A stretch of 6,458 nucleotides of DNA from Pseudomonadota bacterium (GTDB lineage: Bacteria; Pseudomonadota; Alphaproteobacteria; Rhizobiales; Xanthobacteraceae), in the NCBI GenBank assembly GCA_023390955.1, contig JAEWBW010000367.1:1-6458 (forward strand). The letters are read 5' to 3'. Made by a program: the position numbers and the translations under genes. The notes below the pieces were generated by a model. It was not told where the DNA came from. It searched no databases and worked only from the letters and a program-made list of their open reading frames with translations. Below are positions 1 to 4,861 of this stretch, one piece after another. Every line of letters begins with the position of its first letter. The stretch's first letter is position 1.

Positions 1-251
1 CCATGCTGTTCGCCACCATGCTGCATGCCGTGACCAATCACCTGGTCGACGCCGTGCTGGCGCTGATCCTGATGGTCGGCGGCGTCACCGGCGCGCAGTT
101 CGGCGACCGCGCCGGCCAGAAAATCCGCGGCGAGCAATTGCGCCTGCTGCTCGGCCTGCTCATCCTCTCGGTCGGCTTGCGCTTTGCGATCGAGCTGGTG
201 ATCCGGCCCGACGACCTCTTCACCATCCGCGAGATCGGGGTGACGGGATGA
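1..251 (+). CDS. TauE/SafE-family membrane exporter, C-terminal fragment
   Basis: This is the C-terminal end (82 complete codons from position 3) of a polytopic inner-membrane protein whose start lies before the window. The ATG at position 3 is probably internal, because the frame is open to the edge and the protein begins in mid-domain. Two hydrophobic segments are visible, at about residues 14-31 (VDAVLALILMVGGVTGAQFG) and 46-66 (LRLLLGLLILSVGLRFAIEL). The small-residue stretch GGVTGAQFGDRAGQKI followed by a final LLLGLLILSVGLRF helix is typical of the second repeat of TauE/SafE (sulfite exporter-like) proteins. This family moves sulfur-containing anions or organosulfur compounds, but the substrate cannot be read here. 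Its stop overlaps the next start (ATGA), so the two genes are almost certainly co-transcribed and translationally coupled. The family of the downstream gene supports the call. Confidence 0.8.
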   Translation, partial: MLFATMLHAVTNHLVDAVLALILMVGGVTGAQFGDRAGQKIRGEQLRLLLGLLILSVGLRFAIELVIRPDDLFTIREIGVTG

Positions 252-1018
252 TGCGGGCACTGGCGGCGATCATCCTCGTCCTGCTGCTTGGCGCCCCCGC
301 GCAGGCCGAGCGGCTGATCGTGTCGGTCTCCAACCACCGCGTCACGGTGACGCCGAACTATTCCGGCGAGGAGCTGGTGCTGTTCGGCTCCGTCGAGAAG
401 GATGGCGCCGCGGCCGGCGAGCGCACTGCCTACGATCTCGCCGTCACCATCAAAGGCCCGCGCGCGGACATGGTGACGCGGCGCAAGGAGCGCATCTTCG
501 GCATCTGGATCAACAGCGATTACCGGCAGTTTTTGCAGGTGCCGAGCTATCTGGCGCTGTTCGCCAACCGTCCGTTCGACCAGATCACCTCGCCCGACAT
601 CGCGCGGCGGCAGCAGCTCGGGTTGAACAACGTGCTGCTGACGCAGCGGGTCGGAACTGATTTTGCCGACGTGGTGCCGCATGATGCGTTCCGCTCCGCC
701 TTCGTGCGGCTGCGGACACAGCGCGGGCTGTATCGCGAGGATGCGAGCGCCGTCACCTTCCTGACGCCGACGCTGTTCCGCACCGGCATTCCGCTGCCGG
801 CGGAGGTGCCGATCGGCACCTATGAGGTCGAGATCAAACTGTTTTCCGGCGGCGCGTTCATCGGCAAGACCGAGACCGCGTTCGAGATCGTCAAGGTCGG
901 CTTCGAGCAGTTCGTCGCCACCAGCGCGCGGCAGAACGGCTTTCTCTACGGCCTCGCCACCGTCGCGATGGCGCTGCTGAGCGGCTGGGCGGCGTCGATC
1001 GTGTTCCGGAAGGATTGA
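248..1018 (+). CDS. TIGR02186-family protein, secreted with C-terminal membrane anchor
   Basis: The 256-residue protein has a clear Sec signal peptide: residues 1-20, with a hydrophobic core AAIILVLLLG and a likely cleavage site after APAQA. A periplasmic domain of about 210 residues follows, then one membrane helix at about residues 231-252 (GFLYGLATVAMALLSGWAAS) ending in the basic tail FRKD. The predicted topology is a periplasmic domain tethered to the inner membrane with a very short cytoplasmic tail. The composition, with phrases such as ERLIVSVSNHRVTVTPNYSGEELVLFGSV near the mature N-terminus, matches the alphaproteobacterial TIGR02186 (Alph_Pro_TM) family, recognised from memory. That family often sits next to TauE/SafE exporters, as here. 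The biochemical role is unknown; a periplasmic partner of the exporter is an inference from context. The start at 248 overlaps the upstream stop by 4 bp. A second ATG at 251 is also possible. Only a weak GGGG (237-240) precedes it, consistent with coupled translation. Confidence 0.85.
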   Translation: MMRALAAIILVLLLGAPAQAERLIVSVSNHRVTVTPNYSGEELVLFGSVEKDGAAAGERTAYDLAVTIKGPRADMVTRRKERIFGIWINSDYRQFLQVPSYLALFANRPFDQITSPDIARRQQLGLNNVLLTQRVGTDFADVVPHDAFRSAFVRLRTQRGLYREDASAVTFLTPTLFRTGIPLPAEVPIGTYEVEIKLFSGGAFIGKTETAFEIVKVGFEQFVATSARQNGFLYGLATVAMALLSGWAASIVFRKD

Positions 1019-1032
1019 GAAGCGAAGCCGGC

Positions 1033-1053
1033 GACAACATCTCCGATGTCGTC
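1033..1053 (+). terminator. Imperfect hairpin after the TIGR02186 gene, possible transcript end
   Basis: GACAACATC (1033-1041) and GATGTCGTC (1045-1053) can pair with one mismatch around a 3-nt loop, 14 bp past the stop codon. There is no T-run after it, so this is not a classical intrinsic terminator. Its right arm overlaps the first repeat copy, so the two hairpins exclude each other. Confidence 0.25.
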
Positions 1054-1170
1054 CTGGCGAAGGCCACGACCCATTACCACCAGTGATGACTGTCGGAGAA
1101 CGCCTTGGCCACAGCTTACTGCAACAACGACCTCTTGGGGTAATGGGTCCTGGCTTTCGCCAGGACGACG
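1047..1170. repeat. Mirrored pair of ~32-bp palindromic repeats (REP/BIME-like)
   Basis: The 32 bases at 1047-1078 match the reverse complement of 1139-1170 at 29 of 32 positions by hand alignment; the arms are separated by 60 bp. Each copy carries its own inner hairpin. In the right copy GTCCTGGC (1147-1154) and GCCAGGAC (1159-1166) form a perfect 8-bp stem with a TTTC loop. In the left copy the equivalent 1051-1058 / 1063-1070 stem has one mismatch. The shared outer part ends in CCCATTACC. The core resembles an abundant intergenic repeat I associate with Bradyrhizobium genomes (from memory, not searched). It lies between two convergent genes, where such REP-type elements often sit and may stabilise or terminate transcripts. 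The 60 bp between the copies shows no gene or other structure that I can support. Confidence 0.8.
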
Positions 1171-1206
1171 TTGGTGGACTGCCCGCGCTACCTATCGGCA
1201 GCTACA

Positions 1207-1983
1207 TCACGGCGCCTGCACCACCGTCGGCACGCCCGGCTCCAGCAATCGCAATCGCGTGCCGAAACCCAGCGCATCAAAGGTCTTGCGTAAATCCTCG
1301 CTGTTCTGGCGGAAGTGCGCCCAGCCTTCGGTATGCACCGGCACGATCATCGCGTCGGGAAAGGCGCGTGCGGTTTCGATGGTATCGTTGGTGTCCATGG
1401 TGAGGTGGAACGGCCCGCGCGTTTGCGCAGCGCCGGCGAACGGCAGCACCACGCCGCATTTGAAGCGGCGCGCGACTTCGGCGACGCCGTCGAACCAGGT
1501 GGTGTCGCCGCTGATATAGACCGCGGTCGTATCGGTGTTGCTGGATTCCACGACGAAGCCGATGACATCGCCCGACAAGGGCTCGATGCCGGCCGGGCCG
1601 TGGCGCGCGGGCGTTGCCGTGATCGTCAGCGTGTTGCCGTCGCGATCCCTGATGTGGGTCTTGCTCCAGGGCGCGAGACCCTCGGCATGGCCACCGAGGC
1701 GCTTTGCGCTGGCCTCGGGGGTGAGCACGCGCTTTACGTGCTTGAGAAACTCGCGGCCGGAATTATCGAGATTGTCCGAGTGCTGCTCGTGGCTGAGCAG
1801 GACGGCATCGACCGGGCCGATCTTGTCCGGCGTCATTGCGGGACCGATCGTCTTCTCCAGCGTCACATGCGGCAGCTTGTAGCTGCCGCCGGCCGCGTCG
1901 AAGGTCGGGTCGGTGAGCAGGCGAAAACCGTCGATCTCGATCAACGCGGTGGGGCCACCGATCAGGGTAATGGAAACGGGCAT
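1207..1983 (-). CDS. MBL-fold (metallo-beta-lactamase superfamily) hydrolase, UlaG-like
   Basis: The protein has 258 residues, usual for single-domain members of the Lactamase_B_2 / UlaG-like branch. The N-terminus VSITLIGGPTALIEIDGFRLLTDPTF gives the typical opening strands and the conserved LLTDP. The first metal motif reads SHEQHSDNLD (64-73), so the canonical HxHxDH is not intact: H65, H68 and D70 are present, Q67 replaces a usual histidine and N71 the last one. Later ligands are plausible: H128 (PARHGP), D160 (YISGDTTW) and H217 (VPVHTEGW). The substrate is unknown, and the protein is probably cytoplasmic because it has no signal peptide. The start at 1983 is set by GAGGAA five bases upstream. 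The gene follows the EamA transporter by 11 bp on the same strand and is probably its operon partner. The same frame stays open to 2958 inside the transporter gene, but that extension has no membrane or enzyme character and is rejected. Confidence 0.88.
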   Translation of the reverse strand: MPVSITLIGGPTALIEIDGFRLLTDPTFDAAGGSYKLPHVTLEKTIGPAMTPDKIGPVDAVLLSHEQHSDNLDNSGREFLKHVKRVLTPEASAKRLGGHAEGLAPWSKTHIRDRDGNTLTITATPARHGPAGIEPLSGDVIGFVVESSNTDTTAVYISGDTTWFDGVAEVARRFKCGVVLPFAGAAQTRGPFHLTMDTNDTIETARAFPDAMIVPVHTEGWAHFRQNSEDLRKTFDALGFGTRLRLLEPGVPTVVQAP

Positions 1984-1988
1984 GGCAA

Positions 1989-1994
1989 TTCCTC
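1989..1994 (-). promoter_or_regulatory. Ribosome binding site of the MBL hydrolase gene
   Basis: Read on the minus strand, the transporter stop TGA is followed immediately by GAGGAA, then five bases, then ATG. This fixes the hydrolase start at 1983 and places the site where a ribosome terminating on the transporter could reinitiate. Confidence 0.75.
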
Positions 1995-2951
1995 TCAGGC
2001 AGATTGCTTGTAGGCCGGTTTCTCGTGAGAAGATTTCTCGAAAGCAGGTTTGCTGGCGGGACGCGTCACGAGATAGATGCCGAGTGCGACGGGGATGATG
2101 CCGAGCAGGTCGCGCAGCTCGACGTGCTCGCCGAGCACCAGGAAGGCGAACAGCATGCCGAGCGGCGGCATCAGGAAATGATAGGCGCTCGCGGCGGTGG
2201 CGCCACACACTTTCAGGAGATGGAACCAGAGCAGATAGGCCAGGATCGAGCCGCCGAGCACGAGGAAGGCGAAGGCGCCGATCAGGCCCGGCGTAAAGTC
2301 GATCGCATGGACATCGGCAAAGGTCAGCGCGACCGGCGCGAGCACGATGCCGGCGGCGAGATTCTGGATGCCGTTGCCGATCCACAACGAGCCCTTCGGC
2401 GACAGCAGCTTGAACAAAATGGTTCCGGCGACGATGGAGGCGAGCGAGGCCAGCGTGAAGACGATGCCGTCGAGATGATCGGTGCCGACCGCAAGACGAT
2501 GCCAGACGATGAAAGTGACGCCGATGATGCCGAGCAACAGGCCGCTCGCCTTGCGCCAGGTCATGGCCTCGCCGAGCAGCAGCGTCGCGAGCGCCGCGGT
2601 GAACACCGGGTTGGCCGAGACGATCAGGCCACCGAGGCCGGCCGAGACCGATTGCAGGCCGGTGTAGCCGAGGCCGAGATAGAGCGCGTTGTTGGCGATG
2701 CCGAGCACGGCGAAGACCGCGACATCGCGCCAGCTCATCGACCAGCCGTCGCCGCGGACCAGCGTGGCGCCAAGAATAAGCAGGCCCGCGAGCGAGAAGC
2801 GCGCGGCGAGCAGGATCAGCGGCGGACAATGGGTGACGCCGATCTTGCCGGCGACAAAGGCAAAGCTCCAGAGCAGGCAGAACAGGCCGATATAGAGCGG
2901 CAGCGGATTGAAACGGCTTTGCGGGACCGACAGCGTGGGCGCGAGCGACAT
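1995..2951 (-). CDS. EamA-family (DMT superfamily) transporter
   Basis: This 318-residue inner-membrane protein has about ten hydrophobic helices, roughly at 18-38, 44-64, 76-96, 102-125, 133-151, 161-180, 190-210, 222-242, 254-274 and 280-297. It is built from two EamA repeats (about 17-150 and 162-297). The internal duplication shows in the matching signatures NPVFTAALATLLLGE (114-128) and MPPLGMLFAFLVLGE (261-275). Family members export or import small metabolites such as amino acids, drugs or nucleotide derivatives; the substrate here cannot be deduced. A short polar tail (299-318) carries an imperfect KPAF/KPAY repeat. The start at 2951 is supported by AGGAG eight bases upstream (2960-2964). 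The gene is divergent from a LysR-type regulator, which is the usual arrangement for regulator and target, and is followed closely by the MBL hydrolase. Confidence 0.92.
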   Translation of the reverse strand: MSLAPTLSVPQSRFNPLPLYIGLFCLLWSFAFVAGKIGVTHCPPLILLAARFSLAGLLILGATLVRGDGWSMSWRDVAVFAVLGIANNALYLGLGYTGLQSVSAGLGGLIVSANPVFTAALATLLLGEAMTWRKASGLLLGIIGVTFIVWHRLAVGTDHLDGIVFTLASLASIVAGTILFKLLSPKGSLWIGNGIQNLAAGIVLAPVALTFADVHAIDFTPGLIGAFAFLVLGGSILAYLLWFHLLKVCGATAASAYHFLMPPLGMLFAFLVLGEHVELRDLLGIIPVALGIYLVTRPASKPAFEKSSHEKPAYKQSA

Positions 2952-2959
2952 GAGGCATT

Positions 2960-2964
2960 CTCCT
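2960..2964 (-). promoter_or_regulatory. Ribosome binding site of the EamA transporter gene
   Basis: AGGAG on the minus strand lies eight bases before the ATG ending at 2951. It selects this start over the ATG at 2958, which is in another frame and too close to the site. Confidence 0.7.
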
Positions 2965-2988
2965 GAGCCCTCGATCTAGGAGCCCTCC

Positions 2989-3016
2989 TTGTCATTTGGA
3001 AATTAAATGATTAACT
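2989..3016 (+). promoter_or_regulatory. Possible sigma-70-type promoter for the LysR regulator
   Basis: TTGTCA (2989-2994) and TTAACT (3011-3016) are spaced by 16 bases. The -35 match is good (5 of 6) and the -10 match is weak (3 of 6). If used, transcription would start near 3023, about 25 bases before the preferred ATG at 3049, and the LysR-type palindrome would lie across the promoter, consistent with autorepression. The call rests on consensus matching only. Confidence 0.3.
2992..3010. promoter_or_regulatory. Candidate LysR-type operator (T-N11-A palindrome)
   Basis: TCATTT (2992-2997) and AAATGA (3005-3010) form a perfect 6-bp inverted repeat with a 7-bp spacer, centred on 3001. T2995 and A3007 occupy symmetric positions eleven bases apart, the T-N11-A pattern recognised by LysR-type regulators. 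It sits in a short AT-rich island within GC-rich DNA, between the divergent transporter and regulator genes, which is where such operators are found. The regulator it would serve is encoded immediately to the right. Confidence 0.6.
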
Positions 3017-3038
3017 GGTCTCCAGTGGATTTACGAAT

Positions 3039-3043
3039 GGAGG
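3039..3043 (+). promoter_or_regulatory. Ribosome binding site deciding the LysR start
   Basis: GGAGG lies five bases before the ATG at 3049. The earlier in-frame ATGs at 3007 and 3037 have no such site, and the 3037 ATG overlaps this one. The site therefore favours a 287-residue protein starting MLDLELLRSF, which matches the usual start of the family. Confidence 0.75.
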
Positions 3044-3048
3044 CCGCT

Positions 3049-3912
3049 ATGCTCGACCTCGAGCTCCTGCGCAGCTTCGTCTCGGTGGTCGATGCCGGCG
3101 GCTTCACCCGCGCCGGCGAGCGGGTGCACCGGACCCAGTCGACCGTCAGCCAGCAGATCAAGCGGCTGGAGGAGGATGTCGGCCAGATTCTGCTGCATCG
3201 TGACGGCAAGGATGGGCGCCCGACCGAGGCCGGCGAGCGGCTGTTGTCCTATGCGCGGCGGCTGCTGACGCTCGCGGAAGAGGCGCGCGACGTGATCCAG
3301 CAGCCGGGCAGCGAAGGCGCGATCCGGCTCGGCATTCCCGAGGATTTTGCCGCCTACCGGCTGGCGAAACTTTTGGGCGCATTCTCGCGCTCGCATCCCG
3401 GCTTGCGGCTCGACGTGCGCGCCGACCAGAGCACGTATCTCAAGCGCGACCTCGAGCGCGGCGAGCTTGATCTGGCGCTGTTCAAACGCGCGGCCGGCGA
3501 GAAGGGCGCGATCGCGGTGTGGCCGGAGAAGGTGCACTGGGTGACCAGCAAGAGCCATCCGATCGATGCTGACGTGACATCGGTGCCGCTGATCGGCTTT
3601 CCGCTCGGCTGCCTCTACCGCGCCGGCGCGATCCATGCGCTGGAAAGCGCCGGGCGGCCCTGGCACATGAGCTATACCTCGTCGAGCCTGTCAGGCATCC
3701 AGGCCGCGGTCGCCGCCGGCATGGGCCTGAGCATCCTGTCGGAAATGGCGATCCAGGCCGACCACCGCGTGCTGACCGCAAAGGACGGCTTTGCGCCGAT
3801 CAACAAGACCGAGGTGGCGCTGATGGCCGCGCCCGGCGCCAGCCCCGCGACGCTGCGGCTTGCAGATCGGCTCGCAGAGTTTTGCGACAGCGTGCAGGCG
3901 AAGGCGGCGTGA
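3049..3912 (+). CDS. LysR-type transcriptional regulator
   Basis: With the start at 3049 the protein has 287 residues, near the usual 290-310. The N-terminal winged helix-turn-helix (about residues 2-61) is classic: LELLRSFVSVVDAGGFTRAG, then TQSTVSQQIKRLEEDVG as the recognition region and RPTEAGERLLSYARRLL leading into the linker helix. An effector-binding domain follows from about residue 90 (GAIRLGIPEDFAAYRL), with the conserved-type segments ELDLALF (139-145) and AAVAAGMGLSIL (219-230). It should bind DNA as a tetramer and respond to a small molecule that cannot be named. The gene is divergent from the EamA transporter gene and separated from it by 97 bp containing a T-N11-A palindrome. 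Control of the transporter/hydrolase pair, and perhaps of itself, is therefore likely. An annotation starting at 3007 would add 14 residues and overlap the operator. Confidence 0.93.
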   Translation: MLDLELLRSFVSVVDAGGFTRAGERVHRTQSTVSQQIKRLEEDVGQILLHRDGKDGRPTEAGERLLSYARRLLTLAEEARDVIQQPGSEGAIRLGIPEDFAAYRLAKLLGAFSRSHPGLRLDVRADQSTYLKRDLERGELDLALFKRAAGEKGAIAVWPEKVHWVTSKSHPIDADVTSVPLIGFPLGCLYRAGAIHALESAGRPWHMSYTSSSLSGIQAAVAAGMGLSILSEMAIQADHRVLTAKDGFAPINKTEVALMAAPGASPATLRLADRLAEFCDSVQAKAA

Positions 3913-3956
3913 GCTTGCAGTAACGGAGTCGATCTGCTGCCGCAGCCTCGATGCGT

Positions 3957-4099
3957 CCCCTCCCCCCTTGCGGGGGAGGGTTAGGGAGAGGGGTACCCCA
4001 CGAGGACTCGCTCGATGCGCACAAGCACTTGCGCGCGTACCAACCAGACCTTTTGCTGAGCCACCCCTCTCCCCCGCCCTCCCCCGCAGGGGGGGAGGG
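3957..4099. repeat. Mirrored pair of ~37-bp GC-rich palindromic repeats
   Basis: The 37 bases at 3958-3994 match the reverse complement of 4063-4099 at 33 of 37 positions by hand alignment; the arms are separated by 68 bp. Both share a palindromic core plus a flanking GGGAGAGGGGT block. Each copy has a perfect 9-bp GC hairpin: CCCTCCCCC/GGGGGAGGG at 3958-3966/3972-3980 and again at 4077-4085/4091-4099, both with 5-nt loops. The pair could also fold on itself into one long structure. It lies between the convergent LysR and pdeM genes and is unrelated in sequence to the pair at 1047-1170. It is probably a dispersed REP/BIME-like element. No gene is visible in the rest of this 235-bp gap. Confidence 0.8.
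3958..3980 (+). terminator. Strong GC hairpin downstream of the LysR gene
   Basis: A 9-bp all-GC/AT-complementary stem with a 5-nt loop starts 45 bp after the LysR stop. It lacks a following T-run, so Rho-independent termination is doubtful; a transcript-stabilising 3' end is an alternative. It is the inner hairpin of the left repeat copy. Confidence 0.3.
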
Positions 4100-4147
4100 A
4101 GCGCAGTGCTGCGCGGGGTTCGAGGTGAGCTCAGTACAATACCAAAG

Positions 4148-4852
4148 TCAGCAACACCGCGACGCGGCGATGGCGTGGACGCGGTTGTCGCCGAGGAGAT
4201 GGGCGGTGAAGCTGAGGTCGCGGAAGATTTTTGCAAAAGCCACGTCGCGGATGCTGAGGCCGCCGGCATAGGCGCCGAAGGCCGGCATCACGGCGCGCAT
4301 GCCGTCGCTGGCAAAACAACGCCGCTCCATCGAGCGGCCGCGCGCGGAGACGCGGGCCTTGGGATGCAGATGGCCGGCGATCTCGCCCTTCGCACCAGTG
4401 GGCTCGTGGCGGAAATTGATGGGGCCGATCGCGACCTCCTCCGCAACGGTGCCGCCGAGATCGCACGGCAATGCCGGATCGTGATTGCCTGATATCCAGA
4501 CCCAGTCGCGGCCGGACTGCAGCGCGCTCATGGCGTCGCGGTCGTCCGCCGACAGCCGCTCATGCGCGCTGCGGTCATGAAAGCTGTCGCCCAGCGCGAT
4601 CACGGTGCGCGGATCATGGCGGGAGATGACAGCAGCGAGCCGGCTCAGCGTCGCCAGCGTGTCGTAGGGCGGCAGCAGCACGCCGCGCATGGCGAAGCTG
4701 GAACCCTTTTCCAGATGCAGGTCGGAGACGACCAGCAGGCGCTGCTCTTCCCAGAACAGCGCACCTGAGAGATCGGCGTGCAGCGACACGCCCGCGACAT
4801 CCACGTGGCGCGTCGTGCTGATCGTGGAGAGAGTTGCGCCCTGATAATCCAT
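4148..4852 (-). CDS. pdeM: Ligase-associated DNA damage response endonuclease PdeM
   Basis: This 234-residue metallophosphoesterase has the full calcineurin-like motif set: VSDLHLEKG (D44, H46), GDSFHD (D89, H92), SGNHDP (N123, H124), FRHEP (H149) and GHLHPK (H161, H163). Together these form a two-metal site. LHLEKGSSFAMRGVLLPPYDT is characteristic of the PdeM branch, which is encoded beside a DNA-ligase-associated helicase. The homologous protein of Pseudomonas putida is, from published work as I recall it, a manganese-dependent DNA nuclease. It acts in the cytoplasm, presumably processing DNA ends or gaps with the helicase, exonuclease and ligase of the cluster. The helicase stop is 9 bp upstream on the same strand, so the two are one operon. 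Only GGCGGGA directly abutting the ATG precedes the start, which suggests coupled translation. The length is normal and all motif residues are present. Confidence 0.93.
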   Translation of the reverse strand: MDYQGATLSTISTTRHVDVAGVSLHADLSGALFWEEQRLLVVSDLHLEKGSSFAMRGVLLPPYDTLATLSRLAAVISRHDPRTVIALGDSFHDRSAHERLSADDRDAMSALQSGRDWVWISGNHDPALPCDLGGTVAEEVAIGPINFRHEPTGAKGEIAGHLHPKARVSARGRSMERRCFASDGMRAVMPAFGAYAGGLSIRDVAFAKIFRDLSFTAHLLGDNRVHAIAASRCC

Positions 4853-4861
4853 TCCCGCCGT

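Noticed and set aside
38..682. 214-codon minus-strand open frame covering the exporter/TIGR02186 junction.
   Set aside because: It is antisense to two coherent membrane/secreted proteins, with no ribosome binding site or recognisable domain.
1046..1519. Plus-strand open frames starting in the first repeat region and running into the MBL gene.
   Set aside because: They are composed of translated repeat and antisense hydrolase sequence, with no protein-like character.
2019..2040. Small repeated TTTCTCG motif in the C-terminal tail codons of the transporter.
   Set aside because: It is a short in-frame duplication in a disordered polar tail and is not distinguishable from chance or simple slippage.
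1984..2958. The MBL reading frame stays open upstream through the whole transporter gene, giving a 583-codon frame that could be read as a fusion protein.
   Set aside because: The extra N-terminal part is arginine-rich, low in sense and lies out of frame over a clear ten-helix transporter. The hydrolase has its own ribosome binding site and a normal family length. Long open frames are expected by chance at this GC content.
2004..2966. 320-codon plus-strand open frame antisense to the transporter.
   Set aside because: The translation is dominated by E, R, Q, D and A with no domain character, as expected for the antisense of a hydrophobic GC-rich gene.
2965..2987. Direct repeat GAGCCCTC at 2965-2972 and 2980-2987 in the divergent region.
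   Set aside because: An 8-bp repeat in GC-rich DNA is weak evidence, and the first copy lies next to the transporter ribosome binding site. It does not fit the LysR operator pattern.
3031..3666. 211-codon minus-strand open frame antisense to the LysR gene.
   Set aside because: It mirrors the codon pattern of a well-supported regulator and resembles no known protein.
3860..4492. 210-codon plus-strand open frame from the LysR end through the repeat gap into pdeM.
   Set aside because: It crosses both repeat arms and the antisense of PdeM, and its translation of the repeats (PPPLRGRVRERG and similar) is a common artefact in such genomes.
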